Source: Mycobacterium sp. Aquia_216 (GTDB lineage: Bacteria > Actinomycetota > Actinomycetes > Mycobacteriales > Mycobacteriaceae). From it: a stretch of 64,000 bases of DNA. This document shows positions 19,201-31,200 of the stretch, one piece after another (position 1 is the stretch's first letter; each line of letters opens with the position of its first letter). Under the pieces are notes generated by a model. That model had not been told where the DNA came from and did not search any database. It saw only the letters and a program-made list of their open reading frames with translations. The position numbers and the translations under genes were made by a program. The DNA is taken from positions 1,798,001 through 1,862,000 of the forward strand of contig NZ_CP113529.1 of NCBI RefSeq assembly GCF_026723865.1. The letters run 5' to 3'.

Positions 19201-22200
19201 AGCTGGGCGGCGACAGCATTATGTCGATGCAGGTGGTGGCCCGGGCACGGGCGGCTGGTGTGCTGTGTCGCCCACGCGACATCTTCGTCGAGCAGACCGT
19301 GGCCCGGCTGGCCGGAGTGGCGACCATTACCACCGGCGTTGACGACCTTGTCGACGAGGGCACCGGGCCGGTGGTCGCGACCCCGATCATGCGGTGGCTG
19401 CACAGCGTCAATGGCCCCGTCGATGAGTTCAACCAGACAGTGGTGGTGGACGCTCCGGCGGGCGTGACCGAGGCCGACGTGGTGGTGGTGTTGCAGGCAT
19501 TGCTGGATCGGCATGCCATGTTGCGCCTGTGCGTGGATGACGACGGGGCCGGGGGCTGGTCGCTGCAGGTGCCCGAGCCCGGTGCAGCGGACGCGCGTGG
19601 GTGCCTGCAGTCGGTGAACGCGCTGTCCGACGCGGCGCTGATCGAGGCACGTTCACGGCTGAACCCGGCCGCCGGAGTGATGCTCAGTGCGCTTTGGGCT
19701 GCCACGACCGGCCAGCTGGTGTTGATCGTTCATCATCTGGCCGTCGACGGGGTGTCGTGGCGGGTGTTGATCGAGGACCTCAACATCGCCTGGGCCCAGC
19801 ATCACAACGGGCAGCCGGTGGCGCTGCCCGTCGGCGGGACCTCGTTTGCCCGCTGGGCGACGCTACTGGCCGAGCAGGCACGTACCGCGGCGGTGGCCGA
19901 GCACGCCGAGGCGTGGCGGCAGGTGCTGGCGACGCCGGCCTTGCTGCCGGCGGTGCGCGCCGCCGAGGACACCTTCGCCAGCGCCGGAAACATGTCGGCG
20001 TCGTTGGACGTCGAGACCACCCGGACGCTGCTGGGCGAGGTGCCCGCGGCGTTCCACGCCGGGGTGGGCGACATTCTGCTGATCGCGTTCGGATTGGCCG
20101 TCGCGCAGTTGTTGGACAACGCCGGGGCGCCGATCGGCATCGACGTGGAAGGCCATGGGCGCCAAGAGGAGCTGGGCGCCCACGTGGACCTCTCGCGCAC
20201 GGTCGGGTGGTTTACCGCCAAGTATCCGGTGGCGTTGAGCGTCGGCGGGTTGGACTGGTCGCAGGTGGTAGCCGGCGATGTCGCGCTGGGCGCGGTGATC
20301 AAAGACGCCAAGGAACAGCTTCGCGCCCTGCCCGACGGCCTGACCTATGGGTTGTTGCGATATTCGAACGGTGAGCGCAACCTGGGCGGAGCGGACCCGG
20401 TACTCGGGTTCAACTACCTAGGGCGGGTGGGCGGCACCGCCGACCTGTCCGATCAGGTGTGGCGACCCAGCACCGAGGGCTTGTCGGCCACCGCCGTGAC
20501 GACCGCGGTGCCGATGCCGCTGTCCCACACCGTGGCGCTCAACGCCGGCACCCTCGACACCGAGGCCGGACCGCACCTGCACGCCAACTGGACATGGGCA
20601 CCCTCGGCGATGGATCACGCCCAAGTCAACCGGCTCAGCCAGTTGTGGTTCCAGGCCCTGGCCGGTATCTGCGCCCACGTGCGCCGCGGCGGAGGCGGCC
20701 TGACCCCGTCGGATATCGTTCCCGCCCGTCTGACCCAGCAGCAGATCGACGACCTCGAGCAGCGCCACCGCATTGCAGACGTCTTGCCGTTGACCCCGCT
20801 GCAGCAGGGGCTGCTCTTCCACGCCGCCACCGCGCGGAGCAGCGATGTCGATCTGTACGCGATTCAGCTGGACATCACTGTCACCGGGCCGCTCGACCCA
20901 CATCGGCTGCGCGAGGCCGTGCGTACCGTGGTCACGCGGCATCCCAACCTGGCCGCGCGATTTGCAGATCAGTTCGCCGAGCCGGTGCAGATCGTCCCCG
21001 CCGATCCCGCGGTGCCGTGGCAATATGTCGAACTCGACGCCGGCGATGCCGATGAGCAGGTCCGGCGATTGTGTGCGGCCGAACGAGCCGCGGTCTGCGA
21101 CCTGGCCAACCCGCCGCTCTTTCGGGCGGCGTTGATCCGCACCGCGCACAACCACTACCGGTTCGTGCTCACCAATCACCACATCGTGCTCGATGGTTCG
21201 TCACTGCCGATCCTGCTGCAGGAGATATTTGCCGGCTATGGCGGGCAGCGGCTACCCCCCGCGGTGCCGTATCGCCGGTTTGTGAGCTGGCTGGCCGCCC
21301 AGGACCTCGATGCCGCCCAGGCGGCCTGGCGGGAGGTGCTGGCCGGCTTCGACACGCCCACGCTGGTGGGCTCCCCGCAGCGGCTGGGGCTGGGGCAGCA
21401 AAGTGTGGAATCGCTTCGGCTGCCTCAGGAGACCACGCGTGCCCTGGACCAGCTGGCCCGTGCCCACCAGACCACGGTCAATACCGTGTTGCAGGCCGGC
21501 TGGGCGCAGCTGCTGATGTGGCTGACCGGCCAGCGTGATGTGGTCTTCGGCGCCGCGGTCTCCGGACGGCCCGCCGAGCTGGCCGGGGCCGAATCGATGG
21601 TGGGCCTGTTGATCAACACGGTGCCGGTGCGGGCGCGCATCACCGCGACAACCACCACCGCGGACCTGCTCGACCAGTTGCACAGTGCCTACAAGCTCAC
21701 GATGGAACACCAAAACCTGGCGCTGACCGAGATCCACCACCTCACGGGTCATGACCAGCTGTTCGACACCTTGTTCGTCTACGAGAACTACCCGATCGAC
21801 AGCGCGGCATCGGCGTTCCTCGGCGAGTTGGCCATCACCGATTTCACCAGCCGGGAATGCACCCACTACCCGTTGACCATTCAGGCCGTCCCGGGCGCCG
21901 CACTCGGGCTGCGCATCGAATACGACTCCGACGTCTTCAATGCGCGAAGTATCGAGTCGTTGATCGAGCGGTTGCGCCGGCTATTGGTGGCGATGACTGC
22001 CGATCCCACCCGGCGGTTGTCATCGATGGATGTGCTCGACGACGGTGAGCACGCCCGCCTCGATGAGATCGGTAACCGGGCGATGCTGGCCCAGCCGATG
22101 AGTGGGGTGTCGATTCCCGAGTTGTTCGCGGCTCAGGTGGCTCGCACCCCGCAGGCGGTGGCAATCAGCTGCGGGGAGGTGTCGTGCACCTACCGTGAGC

Positions 22201-25200
22201 TGGAGGCGGCCGCTAACCGGTTGGCGCACTTGCTGATCGGTGCGGGCGCTGGCCCGGGGCAGTGTGTGGCGGTGCTGTTTGGGCGGTCGGCGGAGGCGAT
22301 CATCGCGATTTTGGCGGTGCTGAAGACGGGGGCCGCGTATCTGCCGATGGACCCGGCGGTGCCGGATGCCCGGATTGAGTTCATGATCGGGGACGCTCGC
22401 CCGGTCGCGGCCGTCACCACCGCGGGGCTGGCTTCCCGCTTTGATGGGCACGGGCTACGGGTCGTCGATGTGAGTGACCCCGCGGTGCAGGCCCAGCCCA
22501 GCACCGCATTAGCGATGCCGGGTGCAGAGGACATCGCCCACATCATCTACACCTCGGGCACCACCGGTGTGCCCAAAGGCGTTGCCACGACCCACCACAA
22601 CGTGACCCAGCTGTTGGGGTCACTGCACGTCGGCCTGCCGTCGGGACCCGGACATGCGTGGTCGCAGTGGTATTCCTATGCCTTCGACGCCTCGGTGGAA
22701 GAAATCTGGGGTGCGTTGTTGCACGGGGCCCGGCTGGTGGTGGTGCCCGAGTCGGTGGCCGCCGTGCCGGAAGACTTCCAGGCCTTGCTGGTTACCGAAC
22801 AGGTCAGCGTCCTCCATCAGACGCCCTCCGCGGTGTCGGCGTTATCTCCTGACGTTTTGGGATCGGCGGCGTTGGTGGTCGCCGCTGAGGCCTGCTCGGC
22901 CGAGCTGGTGGATCGGTGGGCGCCCGGGCGGGTGATGACCAACGCTTATGGCCCGACCGAGACGACGATGTGTGTGGCGGTCAGTCCGCCGCTGACCGCG
23001 GGGTCGGGGACACCGCCGATCGGTGCGCCGGTGCCCGGCGCGGCGTTTTTTGTGCTCGATACGTGGTTGCGGCCGGTACCGCAGGGCGTGGCTGGTGAGT
23101 TGTACGTGGCGGGCCACGGCGTCGGGGTCGGTTATGTGCGGCGGGCGGGATTGACCGCGTCGCGGTTTGTGGCGTGTCCGTTCGCTTCTGGGGTGCGGAT
23201 GTATCGCACCGGGGATCTGGTGCGTTGGCTTTCCGATGGGCAGCTGCAGTACTTGGGCCGAGCGGATGAGCAGGTCAAGATCCGCGGATATCGCATCGAA
23301 CTCGGCGAAATCCAAGCCGCACTAGCCAGTTTGGATGGCGTGGATCAGGCGGTGGTGATCGTCCGCGTGGATCGTCCCGGCGACAAGCGTCTGGTGGGCT
23401 ACGTCACCGAATCGGTGACCGGGGCGATCGAGCCGGTGACCGCGCGCGCGAGGCTGGCCGAGCGGTTGCCCGCCTATATGGTGCCGGCAGCAGTGGTGGT
23501 GGTGCAGGCGTTGCCGTTGACGGTCAACGGCAAACTGGACACCCGCGCCCTGCCCGCTCCCGAATATGCCGGTACGCAGTACCGCGCCCCGGCCGACGCC
23601 GTGGAAGAGATCCTGGCCGGTATCTATGCGCAAGTGCTCGGGCTGGAACGAGTCGGGGTCGATGACTCCTTCTTCGACCTGGGTGGGGATTCGTTGTCGG
23701 CGATGCGCCTGATCGCCGCGATCAATGCGGGCCTTGGTGCTGATCTTCGGGTACGCACCGTGTTCGAGGCACCCACGGTGGCGCGGTTGGCGCCTCGTAT
23801 CGGAGTAGGTGGGGGTGGGCGGGAGCCGTTGGTGGCCGTTCCGCGGCCTGCGGTGGTCCCGTTGTCGTTTGCCCAGAACCGGTTGTGGTTTTTGGCCCAA
23901 TTACAGGGCCCGTCACCGATTTACAACATGGCGGTGGCGTTGCGGCTGGGCGGGCGACTGGACGCTACCGCGCTGGGTGCAGCGCTGGCCGATGTGGTGG
24001 GCCGCCACGAATCGTTGCGCACCGTGTTTCCCCACAATGACGGTGTGCCCTTCCAACAGGTGGTGGCGCCCGAGCGGGCCGACTTCGGTTGGGATGTGGT
24101 CGACGCGACCGCTTGGCCGGCGTCCCAGCTGGTCGAAGCGATCGGCGCCGCGGCACGCTACCCGTTCGACCTGACCACCCAAATACCTTTGCGGGCATGG
24201 CTTTTCGCCGTATCCGAGGATGAGCACGTCTTGGTGGCCGTCGTGCACCATATCGCCGCCGACGGCTGGTCGATCACCCCGCTGGTGCGTGATCTTGCGG
24301 TGGCCTATGCCAGCCGGTGTGGCGGGCAGGCACCCGGGTGGGCGCCGTTAGCGGTGCAATATGCCGATTACTCGCTGTGGCAGCGCGCCCAATTCGGTGA
24401 TTTCGAAGACAGCCAGAGCCCCATCGCAATCCAGCTGGCCTATTGGCAGCGGGCGCTGGCCGGGATGCCCGAGCGGCTGGCGCTGCCCACCGATCGGCCC
24501 TACCCTCCGGTGGCCGATCATCGCGGCGCCAGTGTGGCCGTGCAATGGCCGGCCGAGTTGCAGCAACGGGTGCGCGCGGTGGCGCGGGAGCATGACGCGA
24601 CCAGCTTCATGGTGATGCAGGCGGCCCTCGCGGTGCTGCTGTCAAAGCTGTGCGCGAGCAGTGATGTGGCGGTGGGGTTCCCGGTCGCGGGACGGCGTGA
24701 TGCCGCGCTGGATGAGCTGGTGGGCTTTTTCGTCAACACGTTGGTGTTGCGGGTCGAGCTGGCCGGCGATCCCACCGTGGCGCAGGTATTGGCCCAGGTG
24801 CGTCAGCGCAGCCTGGCCGCGTTCGAACACCAGGATGTGTCCTTCGATGCGTTGGTGGAGCGGCTCAACCCCACCCGATCGTTGAGTCATCATCCGCTCG
24901 TGCAGGTCTCGCTGGCGTGGCAGAACCTTCCGGGGCAGCACACCGACCCCGCGGCCGGGCTGGCGTTGGCTGATCTGCAGATCAGCCAGATGCCCCTGGA
25001 CACCCACACCGCACGAATGGACCTGACCATTTCCCTGGCCGAACGCTGGGGGCAGGCCGGAGAGCCCGCCGGAATCTCCGGTGAGGTGGAATTCCGTACC
25101 GACGTCTTCGACGCGGAAAGCATTGCGACACTGGTCGAGCGGCTAGAACGAGTGGTGGTGGCGATGACCGCTGACCCGACCCGCCGGCTGTCGTCGGTGG

Positions 25201-28200
25201 ATGTCCTCGATGTCGATGAACGCGACCGGTTGGATGAGATGGGCAACCGGACCGTGTTGAGCCAGCCCGTCGACGGCGTGTCGATACCGGAACTGTTTGC
25301 CGCACAAGTGGTTCGCACACCCGAGGCGGTGGCGATCAGCTCCGCGGGCCAAGCGATGACGTATCGGGAGCTGGAGGAGGCCGCCAATAGGCTGGCGCAC
25401 CAGTTGGTCGGTATCGGAGTGGGCCCGGGTCAGTCTGTGGCAGTGCTGTTTTCGCGCTCGGCGAAGGCGATCGTAGCGATTTCGGCAGTTTTGAAGACCG
25501 GGGCGGCGTACCTGCCGATCGACCCGGCGGTGCCGGATGCCCGGATTGAGTTCATGTTCAACGATGCAGCGCCTATCGCCGCGGTCACCACCGCTGAGCT
25601 GGCTGGGCGCCTGGATGGGTATGGGATACGGGTTGTCGACGTCGACGATCCCGTCGTCGATGCTCAGCCCAGTGTCGGGCTACCTGCGCCGGCAGCCGAG
25701 GAGATCGCGCACATCATTTACACCTCGGGTACCACCGGCGTGCCTAAAGGCGTTGCGGTCACTCACCACAACGTCACCCAGCTGATGGCGGGACTCGATG
25801 CCGGCCTGACGGCACCGGGACCGACGAAGGTGTCGATGCAATGGCATTCCTATGCCTTCGACGCCTCGGTCCGTGAGATCTGGGGTGCGTTGTTGCATGG
25901 CGGTCGGCTGGTGGTGGTCCCCGAGTCGATAGCCCGCTCTCCAGAAGACTTGCATGCCTTGGTGATTGCCGAACAAGTCAACGTCTTAAGCCAGACCCCT
26001 TCTGCGGCAGCGTTATTGCCTCCGGAAGGCCTGGAGTCGGTGGCGCTGGTGGTGGGCGGTGAGGCTTGCTCGGTCGAGCTGGTGGATCGGTGGGCGCTGG
26101 GGCGCGTGATGACCAACGCTTACGGCCCGACCGAGACCACGATTGACGTAACGATCAGCGCGCCACTGCAGGCGGGGACCGGTGTGGTGCCGATCGGTGC
26201 GCCGGTGGCCGGGGCGGCGTTGTTTGTGCTCGATGGCTGGCTGCGGCCGGTGCCGGTCGGAGTGGTCGGGGAGTTGTATGTCGCCGGTCGCGGGCTCGGG
26301 GTCGGGTATCTGCGCCGGTCTCCGTTGACGGCGTCGCGGTTTGTGGCGTGTCCGTTCGCTTCTGGGGTGCGGATGTATCGAACCGGGGATCTGGTCCGCT
26401 GGGGAGCTGACGGGCAGCTGCACTACGTGGGCCGTGCCGACGAGCAGGTGAAGATCCGCGGGTATCGCATCGAACTGGGCGAAATCCGCACCGCACTGAG
26501 CGATATAGACGGGGTTGAGACCGCGGCGGTAATCGCCCGCGAGGATCGCCCCGGCGAGAAGCGCCTGGTCGGCTACATCAGCGGCACCGCGGAGCCCGCG
26601 ACGGCACGCGCTGAACTGGCCGCGCATTTGCCCGACTACATGGTGCCCGCCGCGATCGTGGTGGTCGACGCGCTGCCGTTGACGTTCAGCGGCAAACTCG
26701 ACACCCGCGCCCTGCCGGCGCCGGACTTCCAAGATGCCGATCGCTACCGCGCACCGGCCAACGCCATCGAGGAAATCGTGGCCGGGATCTATGCGCAAGT
26801 GCTCGGGCTGGAACGAGTCGGGGTCGACGACTCCTTCTTCGACCTGGGTGGGGATTCGTTGTCGGCGATGCGCCTGATCGCCGCGATTAACGCGGGCCTG
26901 GCCGCCGACCTGGGAGTGCGTGCGGTGTTCGAAGCGCCCACGGTGGCCCGGTTGGCGCCCCGCATCGGTGCCGATGGGGATGGGCCCGGGCTGCAGCGAT
27001 TGGTGCCCGGGCCGCGGCCGGCGATGGTGCCGTTGTCGTTTGCGCAAAGCCGGTTGTGGTTCTTGGGCCAATTGCAAGGTCCCTCACCGATTTACAACAT
27101 GGCGGTGGCGTTGCGGCTGGGTGGGCGGCTGGATACCGCCGCACTGGGTGCGGCGCTGGGCGATGTGGTGAGCCGTCATGAATCGCTGCGCACGATATTT
27201 CTTGACGTTGACGGTGTGCCCTTCCAGCAAGTGGTCGCCTCCGAGCGGGCCGACTTCGGCTGGGATGTGGTCGACGCGACGGCATGGTCGACGGCCCGGT
27301 TGGGTGAGGAGATCGGCGCCGCGGCACGCCACGCGTTCAACCTGTCCACGGAGATCCCATTGCGTGCAAAGCTTTTCACCATCGCTGATGACGAGCATGT
27401 GTTGGTGGCGGCGCTGCATCATATCGCCGCCGATGGCTGGTCGATCACTCCGCTGGTGCGGGATCTGGGGGTGGCCTATGCCAGCCGGTGTGCGGGCGAG
27501 GCCCCCGGCTGGCCCGAACTGGCGGTGCAGTACGCCGATTACACACTGTGGCAGCGGGCCCAGTTCGGTGATCTCGAAGACAGTCAGAGCCCCATCGCTA
27601 TCCAGCTGGCCTATTGGCAGCGGGCACTGACCGGGATGCCCGAGCGGCTGGCGCTGCCGACGGATCGTCCTTATCCGCCAGTGGCCGATTACCGCGGCGC
27701 CAGTGTGGCCGTGCAATGGCCGGCCGAGTTGCAGCAGCGGGTGCGCGGTGCAGCTCGGGACAACGACGCGACCACTTTCATGGTGATGCAGGCCGCGCTG
27801 GCGGTGCTGTTATCGAAGCTCAGCGCCAATAGCGATGTGGCAGTTGGGTTCCCGATCGCCGGACGGCGTGATGCCGCGCTGGACGAATTGGTGGGCTTTT
27901 TTGTCAACACGCTGGTATTGCGGGTTGAGTTGGCCGATGACCCCACCGTGGCGCAGCTGTTGGCGCAGGTGCGTCAGCGCAGCCTGGCCGCCTACGAGCA
28001 CCAGGATGTGCCTTTCGAGGTGTTGGTGGAGCGGCTCAATCCCGCCCGATCGCTGGCTCATCACCCGTTGATCCAGGTGATGCTGGCCTGGCAGAACGTT
28101 CCCGGGCAGCACAACGACCCCGCCGCCGACATGTCCCTGGGTGATCTGCAGATCACGCAAATGCCGCTAGATACCCACACCGCGCGATTGGACCTGACCT

Positions 28201-31200
28201 TTTCGCTGGCCGAACGTTGGACCGAGGTCGGTGAACCGGCCGGGATTTCCGGGACGGTGGAATTCCGCACCGACGTGTTCGACACCGCGAGCATCGAGAC
28301 ACTGATCGCGCGGTTCGAGCGGGTATTGGCGGCCGTGACGGCCGATCCCACGCGGCGGGTGTCGTCGATCGATGTGCTCGACGAGCCCGAGCACGCGCGC
28401 CTGGATGAGATCGGTAATCGAGCGGTGTTGGCGCGGCCCGTCGTCGGGGTGTCAATTCCGGAACTGTTTGCCGCGCAGGTGGCGCGTGCGCCTGAGGCGG
28501 TGGCGATCAGTTGTGCGGGCCGCTCGATGACCTACCGCGAGGTCGATCTCGCCGCGAACCGGTTGGCGCGGATCCTCATTGGGCACGGCGCGGGCGCGGG
28601 CCAATCTGTAGCACTGCTGTTTTCGCGCTCGGCTGAGGCAATCATCGCGATTTTGGGTGTGCTCAAGAGCGGGGCGGCTTACCTGCCGATCGATCCGGCG
28701 GTGCCCGACGCCCGGATCGGATTCATGCTCAGCGATGCCGCGCCGATCGCCGCGATCACCACCGCCGAGTGGCGATCGCGGCTGGACGGGCACGAGCTGG
28801 TGGTCATCGACGTCGATGATCCGGGTATCGATGCTCAGCTCGGCGTCGCGCCGCCGGTGCCCGGACCAGGCGATATCGCCTACGTCATCTACACCTCGGG
28901 GACCACGGGTATCCCGAAGGGGGTGGCCGTCACCCACCACAACGTCACTCAACTGATGGCGTCGTTGGAGCCGGGTTTGGCAGCACCGACGCAGGTGTGG
29001 TCACAGTGGCATTCGTACAGTTTTGACATCTCGGGGTGGGAGATCTTCGGTGCCCTGCTGCATGGCGGCCGGTTGGTGGTGGTGCCCGAGTCGGTAGCTG
29101 GCTCGGCCTCGGATTTCCACGCGTTACTGATCTCCGAAAAAGTCAGTGTCCTCAGCCAAACTCCTTCTGGGGCGGGGATGCTCTCGCCCGAGGGTTTGGA
29201 GTCGGTGGCCTTGCTGGTGGGCGGCGAGGCTTGCCCGGCCGAGTTAGTGGATCGGTGGGCGCCCGGGCGGGTGATGATCAACGAATACGGTCCGACCGAG
29301 ACCACGATGTGGGTGGCGACTAGTCTGCCGCTCAAGGCGGGGTCAGGTGTGGTGCCGATCGGTTCTCCGTTGCCGGGGTCGGCGTTGTTTGTGCTCGATG
29401 GGTGGTTGCGGCCGGTGCCGACGGGGGTGGTCGGGGAGTTGTATGTCGCCGGCCGTGGCCTCGGTGTCGGTTACGTGCGCCGGTCCGGTTTGACGGCGTC
29501 GCGGTTTGTGGCGTGTCCGTTCGCTTCTGGGGTGCGGATGTATCGCACCGGGGATTTGGTGTGTTGGGGTGCTGATGGGCAACTGCAGTACTTCGGCCGT
29601 GCCGACGAGCAGGTCAAGATCCACGGGTATCGCATCGAACTCGGTGAAATCCGCACGGCGCTAGCCGGTTTGGAGGGTGTCGAGGCCGCGGCGGTGATCG
29701 CCCGTGAGGACCGCCCCGGCGACAAGCGCCTGGTGGGTTACATCACCGGCACCGCCGACCCCGCAACGTCACGCGCCGAGCTGGCCGAGCGCTTGCCGGC
29801 GTATATGGTTCCGGCCGCGGTCATGGTGGTCGAGGCGTTGCCGTTGACGGTCAACGGCAAACTCGACACCCGCGCCCTGCCGGTGCCCGAATACACCGGG
29901 AGTGAGTATCGCGCCCCGGCTACCGCGGTCGAAGAAATTCTGGCCGGCATCTACGCACAGATCCTCGGAGTCGAACGGGTCGGAGTCGATGACTCCTTCT
30001 TCGACTTGGGTGGGGATTCGCTGTCGGCGATGCGCCTGATCGCGGCGATCAACAAATCGCTGGATACACATCGGACGGTGCGCGCTCTTTTCGACGCACC
30101 CACGATTGCCCAACTAGCGCCCCGCCTCCATGCGGATGAGGCTCGCCTGGAGCCATTGGTGGCCGGGCCGCGGCCCGCGATGGTGCCGTTGTCGTTCGCT
30201 CAGAACCGGTTGTGGTTTCTTGACCAATTCCAGGGGCCCTCACCGGTTTACAACATGGCGGTGGCGTTGCGGCTGCGCGGACGGCTGGATGCCGACGCGC
30301 TGGGTGCCGCGCTCACCGATCTGGTGGGCCGCCACGAATCGCTGCGCACCATATTTCCTCACGTCGACGGTGTGCCGTACCAGCAGGTGATGGCGCCCGA
30401 ACAGGCAAGTTTCGGTTGGGATGTGGTCGACGCGACGCAATGGCCGGCGGCCCGGCTGGACGAGGCCATCGACGCCACCGCGCGTCACACATTCGACCTG
30501 GCGGCAGAAATACCCTTGCGGGCAAGGCTTTTCACTGTCGCCGACGACGAGCATGTGTTGGTGGCGGCCGTGCACCATATCGCCGCCGATGGCTGGTCGA
30601 TCACCCCGCTGATGCGTGATCTGGGGGTGGCCTACGGCAGCCGCTGTGTTGGGCAGACACCGGGCTGGGCGCCGTTGGCGGTGCAGTATGCCGACTACAC
30701 CTTGTGGCAGCGCGCCCAGTTCGGGGATCTCGAGGACAGTCACAGTCCCATCGCGGTCCAGCTGGACTATTGGCAGCAGGCGCTGGCCGGGATGCCCGAG
30801 CGGCTGGCGCTGCCGACGGATCGGCCCTCCCCGCAGGTGGTTGATTACCGCGGCGCCAGTGTGGTTGTCGAATGGCCGCCGGAGTTGCAGCAGCGGGTGC
30901 GGGCGGTCGCACGTGAGCACGGCGTGACCAGCTTCATGGTGATGCAGGCTGCCCTTGCGGTGCTGCTGTCGAAGATGAGCGCCAGCCCGGACGTACCAAT
31001 GGGATTCGCGGTCGCCGGGCGCGGTGACCCCACGCTTGACGAATTGGTGGGTTTCTTCATCAACACCTTGGTACTGCGGGTGGCGGTCGACGGCGATGCC
31101 ACCGTCACCGAGCTGCTGGCCCAAGTCCGGGCGCGCAGTCTCGAGGCTTTCGAACACCAAGACGTACCCTTTGAGGTGCTGGTGGAGCGGCTCAACCCCA

